Part shown: positions 8,630 through 17,804 of the stretch, in pieces | Numbering within the stretch: position 1 is the stretch's first letter | How the letters are laid out: every line of letters starts with the position of its first letter | DNA from: Alcaligenaceae bacterium SAGV5 | GTDB taxonomy: Bacteria; Pseudomonadota; Gammaproteobacteria; Burkholderiales; Burkholderiaceae_B | DNA: 64,000 nt | NCBI GenBank assembly: GCA_009360345.1 | Contig: SPDP01000002.1 | Location: forward strand, 496,001-560,000 | Direction: 5' to 3' | The notes under the pieces: generated by a model | Databases searched by the model: none | Told to the model about the DNA's origin: nothing | The model's input: the letters and a program-made list of their open reading frames with translations, nothing else | Translations under genes and position numbers: made by a program

Positions 8630-10065
8630 AAGACGCGTTGCCCGGGGACGTGCAGTCCTCTTTCATCGACGGCGCCCGGGTCGCGCCGGGCGAGGCGCGC
8701 ATGCCGTGGCGCCAGGCCGGCGGCGGGGGTGTGCTGGCCATCGCCGAGGCGGACGAGGGCGTCGTGGCGCAGGCGGTGGCCAGCGCGCGCCGCGCATACG
8801 AGGCGCAGCGGCCTTCGCCGCTTGTCGCGCGCCTGCGCCACCTGCAATCCCTGCGGGACGCCCTGTCCGGCGAAGCCGCCACGCTGGCAAGCATCATCAG
8901 CGATGACGTGGGCAAGCCGATACGGGTGGCGCGCGGCGAGGTGGCGCGCGGCCTCCAGTTCGTGGAAGCCTGCATGGCGGAACTGGCGCACATCGGTGGC
9001 GAGGTCATTCCCCTGGACGCCGTGTCGGCCGGCGTGGGGCGGGTCGGCTACACCCGCCGCTTTCCCTATGGCGTCGTGGCCGCGATCACGCCGTTCAATG
9101 CGCCGGTGAACCTGCTCGTGCAGAAACTGGCGCCCGCGCTCGCGGCTGGCAACGCCTGCGTGGCCAAGCCGGCGCCCGCGTCGTTGCGCACGGCGCTGCA
9201 TCTGGCGGGGGCGGCGGTCGAGGCCGGCCTGCCGCCGGGAATGGTGAACGTGCTGGCCGGGGACAAGGCGGCGGCGCTGGCCCTCGCGGCCCATCCCGAC
9301 GTCGGGGCGGTGTCGTTCACGGGCGGCGTGCAGGCTGGCGAAGCACTGGCCAGGGCAACGGGCGTGCGCCGTTTCTTGTCGGAGCTCGGGTCGAGTGCCG
9401 CCAACGTCGTGTTGGCCGACGCGGACCTGGAAGCGGCTGCCGCGAAGATCGCCGCGGCCGCGTTCGAGGCCAGCGGGCAGCAATGCATCTCGGCGCAGCG
9501 GGTCATCGTCGAGGCCGGGGTCTACGACGCGTTCGCGGCGCGATTCGCCGCCGCCGCCGAGCGGATGCGCGTCGGACCCGCGGGCGACGAGCGGACCGAC
9601 ATCGGTCCGCTGGTATCCGAGGCGTCGGCCGACCGCATCATGGCCCTGTGCGAGGATGCGATCGCGAACGGCGCCCGCTACCGGCTGGCGCCTCGCCGCG
9701 AGGGCCTGATCCTGTCTCCGGTCATCGTCGAGGAACTCAAGCCTTGCGCGCGGCTGTGGTACGAGGAGGTCTTCGGGCCGGTCGCCGTGCTGATCCGGGC
9801 CGATGACGCCGCGCATGCGCTGGCGCTGGCCAACGATTCCCCGTTCGGGCTCCAGGGGGCGGTGTTCACGCGCAGCCTGGGCCACGCGTTCCGGTTTGCC
9901 GAGTCCTTCGAGGTGGGGGCGTTGTGGGTGAATGAAGCCAGCCGCTTCCGGTTGGACATGTACCCCTTCGGCGGCATGAAACTGAGCGGCACCGGGCGGG
10001 AAGGCGTGCGCTACGCCATCGAGGAGCTGTCGCAGCTCAAGTTCACCGGGATCGCCTGGCAGTAG
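8626..10065 (+). CDS. NAD(P)-dependent aldehyde dehydrogenase
   Basis: 479 residues of the ALDH superfamily. Catalytic Glu253 lies in SELGSSAAN and nucleophile Cys287 in SGQQCIS, with the normal 34-residue spacing. The substrate-loop Asn is in ITPFNAPVN. The start overlaps the dioxygenase stop by ATGA, so the two are translationally coupled. Oxidation of the semialdehyde produced by ring cleavage is the natural inference. It is related to the phosphonoacetaldehyde/lactaldehyde dehydrogenase-like branch more than to HMS dehydrogenases, so the substrate is open. Confidence 0.9.
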   Translation: MKDALPGDVQSSFIDGARVAPGEARMPWRQAGGGGVLAIAEADEGVVAQAVASARRAYEAQRPSPLVARLRHLQSLRDALSGEAATLASIISDDVGKPIRVARGEVARGLQFVEACMAELAHIGGEVIPLDAVSAGVGRVGYTRRFPYGVVAAITPFNAPVNLLVQKLAPALAAGNACVAKPAPASLRTALHLAGAAVEAGLPPGMVNVLAGDKAAALALAAHPDVGAVSFTGGVQAGEALARATGVRRFLSELGSSAANVVLADADLEAAAAKIAAAAFEASGQQCISAQRVIVEAGVYDAFAARFAAAAERMRVGPAGDERTDIGPLVSEASADRIMALCEDAIANGARYRLAPRREGLILSPVIVEELKPCARLWYEEVFGPVAVLIRADDAAHALALANDSPFGLQGAVFTRSLGHAFRFAESFEVGALWVNEASRFRLDMYPFGGMKLSGTGREGVRYAIEELSQLKFTGIAWQ

Positions 10066-10074
10066 CGGCGTGCC

Positions 10075-10102
10075 GCGGCGTCCGCAATTAATCGGACGCC
10101 GC
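10075..10102 (+). terminator. Strong hairpin after the aldehyde dehydrogenase gene
   Basis: GCGGCGTCCG (10075-10084) pairs perfectly with CGGACGCCGC (10093-10102) around the A/T-rich loop CAATTAAT. There is no T-run, so it is a weak or factor-assisted terminator, or a processing or regulatory stem-loop. Its 3' arm overlaps the start of the duplicated promoter copy B. Confidence 0.5.
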
Positions 10103-10160
10103 CGTAAATCCGGCGACGAAACAGTAACGGTCCGCCGGGGCCCCATTCCTATAATCCGTC
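10091..10160 (+). promoter_or_regulatory. Duplicated promoter/operator region, copy B
   Basis: This aligns with 7451-7520. It has GTAACGGTC (10124-10132), CCGCCGGGG and a perfect -10 TATAAT (10150-10155), with no -35 consensus at the expected place, which suggests activator dependence. It drives the Bug gene starting at 10206. Confidence 0.65.
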
Positions 10161-10205
10161 GCAGTTCCCAGGGACGTCCGCGTCACCTGATCACAAGGAG
10201 GCAGC

Positions 10206-11174
10206 ATGAACCGGCAGTCGAGTCTTTGCGCGACGATCCTCGTCTCGCTGTTGGGAGCCGGCACGGCAAGCGCCGCCGGCTATCCCGACCGTCCCATCAA
10301 ACTGGTGGTGCCGTTCGCGGTGGGCGGACTGAACGACGTCCTTGCCCGCATCATCGCGCCGCGGTTGACGGCCGAGCTGGGGCAGGCCGTGGTGGTCGAG
10401 AACAAGGGCGGCGCCGGCAGCGTGGTGGGCACGGAGCAGGTCGCGCGCGCCAAGCCGGACGGCTACACCCTGCTGCTGTCCAGCGCCGCGCTGGCCATCA
10501 ATCCCACGCTGTACAAGAAGCTGCCCTACGACGTGCGGCGCGACTTCGTGCCCGTCATCCAGATATCGAGCACCCAGATGGTGCTGCTGCGTTCGCCCAG
10601 GTTCGAGCCGGATTCCGCGCCTGCCTTGGTCGATTACATCCGCAAGCATCCGGGCAAGGTGAACTACGCCTCGTCGGGCGTGGGGTCGCCCAGCCACCTG
10701 GCGTCGGAGTTGTTCGTGCGGACGTACAAGCTCGATACGGTGCACGTGCCCTACAAGGGCGCGGGCCCGGCGCTGGCGGCGATCGCGGCGGGCGAGGCGG
10801 AGTTCTGCGTGGACGTGCTGCCCACCGCGATGACGATGCACAAGTCGGGCATGCTGAAGATCCTCGCGCTGGTCGGCGACAAGCGCTCGCCGCTGCTGCC
10901 GGATGTGCCGACGCTGGCCGAGGTGGGGTTTCCCGAGTATTCAGCCAGTTCGTGGAACGTCATCATGGCGCCGGCGAACACGCCCGCCGACGTGCTGGAC
11001 AAGCTGCGTGGCACGCTCAAGAAAATCATGGAGTCGGACAGCATGCGCGAGCGCATGCAGCAATTGGCGGTGGAGCCCCAGTCGGTGACGGGGGACGCGC
11101 TGGCCACGTTCATCTCCAGCGAAACGAAGAAATGGGGCAATCTGATCGAATCGGCTTCGATCACGGCCGACTAG
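10206..11174 (+). CDS. Bug/TctC family periplasmic solute-binding protein
   Basis: 322 residues with a signal peptide (cleavage near ASA-AG, about residue 21) and the tripartite tricarboxylate transporter receptor fold. Family marks are YPDRPIKLVVPFAVGG at the mature N-terminus, VVVENKGGAGS, and DGYTLLLSS. The ATG has an ACAAGGAGGC site. It has its own duplicated promoter and is followed closely by the amidohydrolase and SDR genes. Bug proteins bind small carboxylates or amides for TctAB permeases; no tctA or tctB lies in the window, so it must share a permease or act as a sensor. Confidence 0.92.
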   Translation: MNRQSSLCATILVSLLGAGTASAAGYPDRPIKLVVPFAVGGLNDVLARIIAPRLTAELGQAVVVENKGGAGSVVGTEQVARAKPDGYTLLLSSAALAINPTLYKKLPYDVRRDFVPVIQISSTQMVLLRSPRFEPDSAPALVDYIRKHPGKVNYASSGVGSPSHLASELFVRTYKLDTVHVPYKGAGPALAAIAAGEAEFCVDVLPTAMTMHKSGMLKILALVGDKRSPLLPDVPTLAEVGFPEYSASSWNVIMAPANTPADVLDKLRGTLKKIMESDSMRERMQQLAVEPQSVTGDALATFISSETKKWGNLIESASITAD

Positions 11175-11206
11175 CGCGGACCGATATTTGAGGAGTGTAG
11201 AGACAC

Positions 11207-12112
11207 ATGCGAAACGGATACCATGTCGTGGACCTGCGGGCACGGCCGCCAACCAAGGAAATCCTGAGCTATTTCACGCCGGACCACCTGAAGTTCTTCG
11301 GCGGCCATCTGGGAATGAAGACCATCCCGCCGTCCTATCTGAACGCGTCGGTGGAGTTGTTCTTCCAGGAGGCGGACCGCGCGGGGGTGGACCGGATGCT
11401 GTGCGTGCACCGGGTCGTGCCCGCGGCGGGGGGATCACCGCGCAGCGACGTGTCCAACGACCACATCGCGGAGGTGGTGCACGCCCATCCCGACCGGTTG
11501 TCGGGCGTCGCGGGCATCGATGTCGGCGGGGATTTCGGCGATCCGCTGGAAGAGACGCGGCGGGCGATCGACGAACTGGGCCTGCGCGGCATCCACATCG
11601 CTCCAACGCGCAGCGCGCTCGCCACGCACTGGGACGACCGGCGCCTTTATCCGCTGTACGAGCTGTGCGATGACCGCAAGGTGCCGGTGGTGCTGATGTC
11701 GGGGCCGTTCGCGGGGCCGAATATCGAGGACACCCACCCGCGGTACATCCAGGGCGTGGCGCGCGACTTTCCCAACCTGTCCATCGTCGCCGGGCATGCC
11801 TGCTGGCCCTTCTTCGCCGAACTGCTGGGCGTGGCGTATCGCCACGAGAACGTGTATGTGTCGGCCGACGCCTATCTCTTCATGCCGGGAGGAGACCTGC
11901 TGGTGCAGGCCGCCAACGGCTTCCTGCAGGACCAGATGATGTACGGGTCCGGGTATCCGGTGCGCGAGATCGATGCCTGCCTGGATGCCTACATGCAACT
12001 GCCCTTGTCGGACACGAGCTTGCGCAAGACGCTGAGCGAGAACGCGGTGCGGGTGTTCGGCCTGCCGGCGCCGGCCGGGGCCGGTCCGGGCAAGGAGGGG
12101 CGGGGTGGCTGA
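11207..12112 (+). CDS. Amidohydrolase-2-like TIM-barrel protein lacking the HxH metal motif
   Basis: 301 residues of the ACMSD/LigI-type amidohydrolase fold (PF04909-like). Strand patterns include GLRGIHIAPTRS, KVPVVLMSGPF, LSIVAGHACWPF and the C-terminal SENAVRVFGL typical of the family. The N-terminal D-x-H-x-H ligand set reads D9-L-R-A-R, with Arg at both His positions. The late catalytic Asp in G(S/T)D(Y/W)P is Gly (GSGYP). It may be a metal-independent hydrolase like 2-pyrone-4,6-dicarboxylate hydrolase, or non-catalytic. It overlaps the SDR start by eight bases. Confidence 0.8.
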   Translation: MRNGYHVVDLRARPPTKEILSYFTPDHLKFFGGHLGMKTIPPSYLNASVELFFQEADRAGVDRMLCVHRVVPAAGGSPRSDVSNDHIAEVVHAHPDRLSGVAGIDVGGDFGDPLEETRRAIDELGLRGIHIAPTRSALATHWDDRRLYPLYELCDDRKVPVVLMSGPFAGPNIEDTHPRYIQGVARDFPNLSIVAGHACWPFFAELLGVAYRHENVYVSADAYLFMPGGDLLVQAANGFLQDQMMYGSGYPVREIDACLDAYMQLPLSDTSLRKTLSENAVRVFGLPAPAGAGPGKEGRGG

Positions 12113-12848
12113 GCTGCCGACGGCCGATGACGGCGTGACGGTGATCACCGGGGCCAGCGGCGGAATCGGCGCGGCCCTGGCCCGGCGCGTACAGGCCGAG
12201 GGCGGACGGGTGGTGAACGTGTCCGACCGGCCGCCCGCCGCGCCGCTCGGCACCCTCGACCGGATCGCCGATCTGACGGATGCCGGGGCGACGCGGGAGG
12301 TGTTCGAAGCCATCCTGCGCGAGCACCGCGTGACGGGTTTCGTGCATTGCGCGGGGATTCCGCACATGGCGCCGGTCGAGGCCTTCGACGCGCAGGGCTT
12401 CGACCGGATCGTGCATCTGCACCTGCGCGCGGCCATGCAGTGCGTCGGCCTCGTGGTCCCTGCCATGAAGGCTCGGCGGCACGGGCACATCGTGCTGCTG
12501 GGCAGCCGCGTCAGCCTGGGGCGCGCGCGCAGTTCGCTCTATGGCGCGGTGAAGTCCGGCATCCTGGGCATGGCAAGGGCCCTGGCGGTCGAACTGGCGC
12601 CGCATGGCATCAATGTCAATGTCGTCAGTCCGGGGCCGGTGGATACGCCCATGCTGCGGGTCTATCACCCGGCCGGTTCGGCGCAGGCGAACGCGCTGGA
12701 GGCCTCGATTCCCATGGGCCGCGTCGCGCAGCCGCAGGACGTGGCCAATGCGGCCATGTTCTTCCTGCGGGACGAGACGTCCTATGTCACCGGGCAGAAC
12801 CTGTTCGTGTGCGGCGGGCGGGACATCGCGGCGGCCGAGGGGAGTTGA
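12105..12848 (+). CDS. Short-chain dehydrogenase/reductase (SDR)
   Basis: 247 residues from a GTG at 12105 with AAGGAGGGG just upstream. The Rossmann glycine motif is TGASGGIG (residues 15-22). The catalytic triad is Ser134, Tyr146 and Lys150, with Tyr and Lys in YGAVK. The substrate loop PGPVDTPML follows. It is the last gene of the dioxygenase/ALDH/Bug/amidohydrolase group and may oxidise or reduce an alcohol/ketone intermediate of that pathway. The SDR call is secure; the substrate is unknown. It converges on the CobW gene. Confidence 0.92.
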   Translation: MAELPTADDGVTVITGASGGIGAALARRVQAEGGRVVNVSDRPPAAPLGTLDRIADLTDAGATREVFEAILREHRVTGFVHCAGIPHMAPVEAFDAQGFDRIVHLHLRAAMQCVGLVVPAMKARRHGHIVLLGSRVSLGRARSSLYGAVKSGILGMARALAVELAPHGINVNVVSPGPVDTPMLRVYHPAGSAQANALEASIPMGRVAQPQDVANAAMFFLRDETSYVTGQNLFVCGGRDIAAAEGS

Positions 12849-12899
12849 CCTTCCGCGGGATGGCGGCCCGCCGCCGGGTTTCGGCGCGCCTGCCGGCCG

Positions 12900-13973
12900 T
12901 CAAGCCGCCAGCCTGGCCACCAGGCAACGCGTCAGGCTGTCGCGTATCGCGTCGGCCGGCAGGTCGCGGCCGATGAAAACCAGCCTGCTGCGCCGTGGCG
13001 CCGCTCCCCACGCCGCGCCCCGGTCGATGGCGATGGTCAACTGCACCGCCTGCACGACGACCTGCCGGGTTTCGCCTTCCACCCACAGGACGCCCTTGCA
13101 GCGGTAGAGGTCGGTGCCCAGCCCTTCCGCGAGGGCGGACAGCAATTGCTCCAGGCGGTCCGCGTCGAAAGGACGGTCGGTGGTGAAGGCGAAGGCGCCC
13201 ACGTCGGGCGTGTGCTCGGTGTTGCATGCGGGCGCGGCCTGGTGTCCGGGGCCTTGATGGTGGCAATCGTGGTGATCGTGGCTATCGCCGTGCCGGCATT
13301 CGTCGTCGGCGTGTTCGCGCAGTACGGAACTTGCATCGAAGGCGCCCACGTCCAGCAGTTCGCCAAGGTCGGTCTGGCCTTGCCGCATCCAGACGACCGG
13401 CACGCGCGGATTGATGCGGGCCAGCGCATCCGCGAGCAGCGGCAGCTCGGCCGGGCCGACCAGGTCGATCTTGGAGACCAGCAGGCGGTCGGCATAACCG
13501 ACCTGGGCGCGTGCCTCGGGATGGGCGGCGAGGGTGGGAACGCCGTGGCAGGCATCGACCACGGTCAGGATGGCGTCCAGCCGGTAGGAGGCGGCCACGC
13601 CGGAATCGAGAAAAATGGTCTGCGCCACCGGCCCCGGATCGGCCATGCCGGAGGTTTCGATGACCACGCGGTCGAAGCGCAGCCCGCCCCGCGCGCGGCG
13701 CAGGGCGAGGTCTTCCAGTGCCCGCGCGAGGTCGCCGCGCACCGAGCAGCACAGGCAGCCGTTGCTCATCTCGATGATTTCTTCGCTGGCTTCGCGCACG
13801 AGCAGGTCGGTGTCTATGCTTTCCGGCCCGAACTCGTTTTCGATGACCGCGATGCGCTGGCCGTGGCGTTCGGTCAGGATGCGATTGAGCAGCGTGGTCT
13901 TGCCCGATCCGAGGAAGCCGGTCAGCACCGTGACGGGGATGCGTTGCGCGGCGTCTTCCCCCGGCGCGTTCAT
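12900..13973 (-). CDS. CobW/COG0523 family GTP-binding metallochaperone
   Basis: 357 residues. Walker A is GFLGSGKTT near residues 18-26. The invariant zinc-binding CLCC motif lies in [11 protein letters not shown]. The [13 protein letters not shown] switch region precedes it. A His/Asp/Cys-rich linker (about 215-245, with [12 protein letters not shown]) probably binds metal. The C-terminal CobW_C domain ends with the usual FIGRDLP. The ATG at 13973 overlaps the stop of the DUF6282 metal-hydrolase gene, so the two are translationally coupled. COG0523 members deliver Zn, Co or Ni to metalloenzymes; delivery to the coupled hydrolase is a fair inference. Confidence 0.9.
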   Translation of the reverse strand: MNAPGEDAAQRIPVTVLTGFLGSGKTTLLNRILTERHGQRIAVIENEFGPESIDTDLLVREASEEIIEMSNGCLCCSVRGDLARALEDLALRRARGGLRFDRVVIETSGMADPGPVAQTIFLDSGVAASYRLDAILTVVDACHGVPTLAAHPEARAQVGYADRLLVSKIDLVGPAELPLLADALARINPRVPVVWMRQGQTDLGELLDVGAFDASSVLREHADDECRHGDSHDHHDCHHQGPGHQAAPACNTEHTPDVGAFAFTTDRPFDADRLEQLLSALAEGLGTDLYRCKGVLWVEGETRQVVVQAVQLTIAIDRGAAWGAAPRRSRLVFIGRDLPADAIRDSLTRCLVARLAA

Positions 13974-14932
13974 GCAGCGGCTCCGCGCCGCGGCCCGAGC
14001 GGCGATCGGTCCTGCCCCAGCGCCGCCAGGTCGGTGGGGTTGTCGCGCATCATGCGATAGATGTCGGCCAGTGCCACGTCGTAGCCTTGCAGGCGCTGGC
14101 CGAACATGCGGAACTGCTCGTCGGGGAACAGGCCCGAGATCATGCCGCCGCCGTCGGTGGACATGACGCAGCGCGCGGCGCCCACGCGCTTGATGGTCTC
14201 GGCCATCAGTTCGTAGTCGTAGCGCAGTTCCTTGCGGTGCCGGGAGGGGATGAGCAAGGTCGAGCACAGTTCGATGTAGGCGCCGCGGCGGGTGATGTCC
14301 TCGGCGTAGTCGATGTCGACGCGTGGGAAGTAATAGATGTGGTTGACCAGCACGCGCGCGCCGATCTGCGCGCAGCGGTCGACGATGAGCGAGATTTCCT
14401 CGGGACTCAGATGGGCGGTGCAGAACAGCGCGTCGTACTGCTTGACCAGGTCCAGGATGTCGAGGATCTCCGGCGTGAGCCGGCCGTCGGCGCCGAGCAC
14501 GGTGACGCCGCCGCGTTCGCTGCCGGGCAGCACCATTCCCGGGACGCCCCATTTGCCGAATTCGCCGGTGATGGTGCCGTGGTAGCAGGCGTGGCCGGTC
14601 GGGCCCCAGACGATGCGGCCGCCCAGCATGAAGGCGGCTTCGACGGCCGCCGGATTGACGCCGCCCACGCATTGGTTGAGGGTGACGCCCCCGATGACCT
14701 GCAGGCCGGGGATCGCCGTTTGCGCGTGGTAGGCGCGCGAGACGGTGTTTTCGTGGTGGCTCTTGAGCGCGATGGCGCGCATGCCGGCATCGCGCGCCCG
14801 CCGGGCCATGTCCAGGTCATCCCCGAGCCGGGGAAACAGGCAGGGCGCCGAATGCACGTGCAGGTCCACGCAATCGGTGAGATCGAAGGGACCTTGCACG
14901 TAGCGGTCGTGCAGGGTGGAAGCGTCGGTCAT
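13970..14932 (-). CDS. DUF6282-type metal-dependent amidohydrolase-like protein
   Basis: 320 residues from the ATG at 14932, which has AGGAGATCCCC upstream; an upstream start at 14989 would overlap the previous stop. The metal-ligand set is intact: D-L-H-V-H near residue 23, HH in LKSHHENT, His in [10 protein letters not shown] and VNHIYY, and Asp in STDGGG. The reaction is not known to me for this family; hydrolysis of an amide, lactone or ester is likely. It sits between a Bug protein and the CobW GTPase in an operon led by a TPP enzyme. Confidence 0.75.
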   Translation of the reverse strand: MTDASTLHDRYVQGPFDLTDCVDLHVHSAPCLFPRLGDDLDMARRARDAGMRAIALKSHHENTVSRAYHAQTAIPGLQVIGGVTLNQCVGGVNPAAVEAAFMLGGRIVWGPTGHACYHGTITGEFGKWGVPGMVLPGSERGGVTVLGADGRLTPEILDILDLVKQYDALFCTAHLSPEEISLIVDRCAQIGARVLVNHIYYFPRVDIDYAEDITRRGAYIELCSTLLIPSRHRKELRYDYELMAETIKRVGAARCVMSTDGGGMISGLFPDEQFRMFGQRLQGYDVALADIYRMMRDNPTDLAALGQDRSPLGPRRGAAA

Positions 14933-14988
14933 GGGGATCTCCTGGAATACGGTCGAGGCGGGACGGCCGGGGCGCGTCCCGCGGGTCA

Positions 14989-15969
14989 TCAGTTCTGCGC
15001 GGGGATGGCGAGCCGTTTGACCAGCGCGCCTTTTTCCTCGTAGTCGCGCATCACGCTGGCGGTGAAGGTCTTGCGGTCCTTATAGACGATCTCATCGCGC
15101 AGCATCTTGACCGCCGCCTGCATGACATCTGTTTCCACCGCCTTCTTGCATGCGCCTTCGAGTTTCGCCAGGACCGGCGCGGGCGTGCCCTTGGGCGCCA
15201 TCAGGCCGACCAGCGCGGGCTGCAGGGAGGGCAGGCCGAGTTCCTTGAGCGTCGGCACGTCGGGCATCTCGGGATGGCGGCGGTCGCTGATGATGGCCAG
15301 CATGCGTACCGGCCGCGAGGTCGCCAGGGTGTTGCCCACGGTGACGATGCCAAAGTCCAGCCGCGCGGTCTGCAGGTCGAGGAACATCGGGGTCTCGCCC
15401 CGATAGGGAACGTCGATGACGGAGAAATTGCGGCCCTGGATGGCTGTTTCCAGGGACAGGTGCGTGATGCTGCCCACGCCCAGGTGGCCGTAGCTCAGCT
15501 TGCCCGGCGAGGCCTGGATGGCGGCGTACAGGTCTTGCAGGGTCTTGTAGGGCGAGTTCTGCGGGACGGCGATCGCGAAGCGGTTCTCGAATACCTGGCA
15601 GACGTACTCGAGCGAATCCACGCCGTAGGCCGGCTTGCGCATCAGGTGCAGGGCATTGGTGATGGGCGTGATCGGGCCGAAGTTCAGCACGTAGCCATCC
15701 GGCGGGGCGGATACGGTGGCCGACGTGCCTATCATGCCGGAAGCGCCGTCGCGGTTATCGACCACGACGGGCTGGCCCAGTTCCTGGCTCATGGCGCGGG
15801 CAAAGCCCCGTGCCATGGTGTCGATGCTGCCGCCGGCCGCCCACGAGACGATGATCTGTACCGGCTTGGTCGGATAGGAACCCTGGGCGAAAGCGGCGGT
15901 GGGCAGCAGAAGGGCGGCGAGCAGCGCGGCGGCGCGCCGTGGCATGGACGATGGGGGGATGCGGTGCAT
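14989..15969 (-). CDS. Bug/TctC family periplasmic solute-binding protein
   Basis: 326 residues. A signal peptide ends near TAAFAQG (about residue 29), followed by the Bug pattern YPTKPVQIIVSWAAGGSID, VVVDNRDGASG and DGYVLNF. The ATG at 15969 has an ACAGGAGAC site. It lies between the TPP-enzyme gene and the DUF6282 hydrolase gene on the same strand, so it probably captures the substrate of that pathway. No TctAB permease is present nearby. Confidence 0.92.
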   Translation of the reverse strand: MHRIPPSSMPRRAAALLAALLLPTAAFAQGSYPTKPVQIIVSWAAGGSIDTMARGFARAMSQELGQPVVVDNRDGASGMIGTSATVSAPPDGYVLNFGPITPITNALHLMRKPAYGVDSLEYVCQVFENRFAIAVPQNSPYKTLQDLYAAIQASPGKLSYGHLGVGSITHLSLETAIQGRNFSVIDVPYRGETPMFLDLQTARLDFGIVTVGNTLATSRPVRMLAIISDRRHPEMPDVPTLKELGLPSLQPALVGLMAPKGTPAPVLAKLEGACKKAVETDVMQAAVKMLRDEIVYKDRKTFTASVMRDYEEKGALVKRLAIPAQN

Positions 15970-16017
15970 GATGTCTCCTGTGGATTCTGGAAAGAAGAAG
16001 GGGATGGGTTGCGGTGG

Positions 16018-17592
16018 TCAGTCCTGGAGCCTGGCCTCGATCAGGAACGGGCCGCGGCGGGCGAGTGCCGGGCGCAACGCGGCGGCGAACGATTCGACGG
16101 TTTGCACCGCCACGCCTTCCACGCCCATGCCGCGCGCCATGGCCACCCAATCGAGCGCGGGATCGTCCAGGTCCAGCATGCGGCGGGCGTTTTCGCCCGG
16201 GGTGCCGGCGCCGACGTTTCCAAGCTCGGCATGAAGAATGGCGTAGCGGCGGTTGGACAGGATGATGGTGACGACGTCCAGGCGCTCGCGGGCCTGCGTC
16301 CACAGGGCCTGCAGCGTGTACATGCCGCTGCCGTCGGCCTGCAGGCAGACGACGCGGCGGTCCGGGCTGGCGATGGCGGCGCCGGTCGCCATGGGCAGGC
16401 CCGACCCGATGGCGCCGCCAGTGATCTGGAGGTAATCGTGCGGCGCCGCCCCGCGGGTCTGCTCGAACAGGTCTCGTCCCGACGATACGGATTCGTCGCA
16501 CAGGATGGCGTGTTCGGGCAGCAGGCGCCCCAGGGTGGTGATGAGGGTGGCGGGCGTCAGGCCGCCCGACGGCAGGGGGCCGGCGGCGGCGGCTTCCAGC
16601 AGCGGCGGCGCGGCGCCCAGGCCCAGCTCGTCGGCCAGCCAGTCGAGGGTGGCGACGACGTCCTGGTCCGCCGTCGCCAGTTCGAGGACCTCGCAGCCGG
16701 CCGGGAGCAGGCTGCCGGGCTTGCCCGGATAGGCGAAGAAGGCCACGGGAGGCCGCGCCCCGATCAGGATGAGTTGTTCGGCGTCGGCCAGGCTGCGGAG
16801 CGCCGCATCCACGCTGAAGGGCACCCTGTCCACGGCCACCCGGCCGGCGCCGCGTTCGATGCGGCCATTGGACTGCGGCGCGAGCAGGCGCGCGCCGCAG
16901 CGCTGGGCGATGCGGCTGGCCGTTGCCAGCGGCGCGGCGCGCAGCGCCCGTCCGCCCAGCATCAGCAGGGTGCGCTTGCCGTTGCGCAGGCGCGCCGCCG
17001 CGTCGCGCAAGGTGTCGGGCGCGGGCAATCCGGCCGTCGCGCCGGGTGGCCCGGTCGTGGCGCCACCGGCCGCGGCGTCGGACCAGGCGACGTCGGCGGG
17101 CAGGATAAGCGTGGCGACGTGTCCGGGGGCGCGGCGCGCGGCCGCGATGGCCGCGGCGGTGTCGGATGGGATGCGGGCCGGCTCGGCGATGGTGCGGACC
17201 CAGGCCGACATGGGGCGCGCCAGCGTTTCGATGTCCGAGGTGAGCGGCGCGTCGTAGGGCAGATGGTGGCGTGCGTGGTCGCCGACGATGTTGACGACCG
17301 GCGACCCGGCGCGCCGCGCGTTGTGCAGGTTGGCCAGGCCGTTCGCCAGTCCCGGTCCCAGGTGCAGCAGGGTGGCGGCGGGCTTGTCGGCCATGCGGGC
17401 GTAGCCATCGGCGGCACCGGTGACGACGCCTTCGAACAGGCCGAGCACGCAGCGCATGGCCGGCTTGCGGTCGAGCGCGGCGACGAAGTGCATCTCGGAC
17501 GTGCCGGGATTGGCGAAGCAGGTGTCGATGCCGTGGTCGAGCAGGGTGTCGCACAGGACATCGGCGCCGGAGCGGACGGAAGGATGGGGCAT
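16018..17592 (-). CDS. Thiamine-pyrophosphate-dependent enzyme, acetolactate synthase/benzoylformate decarboxylase-like
   Basis: 524 residues from the ATG at 17592; a longer frame to 17733 crosses the intergenic operator region. The N-terminal TPP-PYR domain has the activating Glu in GLFEGVVTGAADGYAR. A central domain follows. The C-terminal TPP-PP domain has the Mg/TPP motif near ADGSGMYTLQALWTQARE...IILSN, with A replacing the usual G of GDG. It is a large-subunit-like decarboxylase or carboligase with no small regulatory subunit nearby, so a catabolic 2-oxo-acid decarboxylase is more likely than a branched-chain biosynthetic enzyme. It is first of the four-gene minus-strand operon. Confidence 0.82.
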   Translation of the reverse strand: MPHPSVRSGADVLCDTLLDHGIDTCFANPGTSEMHFVAALDRKPAMRCVLGLFEGVVTGAADGYARMADKPAATLLHLGPGLANGLANLHNARRAGSPVVNIVGDHARHHLPYDAPLTSDIETLARPMSAWVRTIAEPARIPSDTAAAIAAARRAPGHVATLILPADVAWSDAAAGGATTGPPGATAGLPAPDTLRDAAARLRNGKRTLLMLGGRALRAAPLATASRIAQRCGARLLAPQSNGRIERGAGRVAVDRVPFSVDAALRSLADAEQLILIGARPPVAFFAYPGKPGSLLPAGCEVLELATADQDVVATLDWLADELGLGAAPPLLEAAAAGPLPSGGLTPATLITTLGRLLPEHAILCDESVSSGRDLFEQTRGAAPHDYLQITGGAIGSGLPMATGAAIASPDRRVVCLQADGSGMYTLQALWTQARERLDVVTIILSNRRYAILHAELGNVGAGTPGENARRMLDLDDPALDWVAMARGMGVEGVAVQTVESFAAALRPALARRGPFLIEARLQD

Positions 17593-17675
17593 GGTCGGGC
17601 GGTCTGGCTGTCGAGATGGGGGACTGTAGATCGCGAGCAGCCGCCGCGGACCGGTTTGATGCGGTGCGGCGGGCA

Positions 17676-17693
17676 AAATCACATACGTGATTT
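17676..17693. promoter_or_regulatory. Perfect operator-like palindrome between divergent operons
   Basis: AAATCAC (17676-17682) and GTGATTT (17687-17693) form a perfect inverted repeat around ATAC. It lies in the 212-base gap between the TPP-enzyme gene (minus) and the Bug gene (plus), 25 bases before a plausible -35, so it could control both operons. The size fits an IclR, GntR or MarR dimer; the IclR gene at 21959 is the nearest candidate. Confidence 0.55.
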
Positions 17694-17717
17694 CGTGGCC
17701 CTCCGAGCGCTTTCCCG

Positions 17718-17747
17718 TTGTCCCCGCCGCCATGCGGTTCTTATGAT
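17718..17747 (+). promoter_or_regulatory. Promoter of the Bug/CoA-transferase operon
   Basis: TTGTCC (17718-17723) and TATGAT (17742-17747) are spaced by 18 bases, about 58 bases upstream of the Bug start codon. Confidence 0.5.
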
Positions 17748-17804
17748 CCGCTCACGGCAGCGGCGATGCATGGCCGCGATGACACCCCACGACAGGAGGC
17801 ACAT

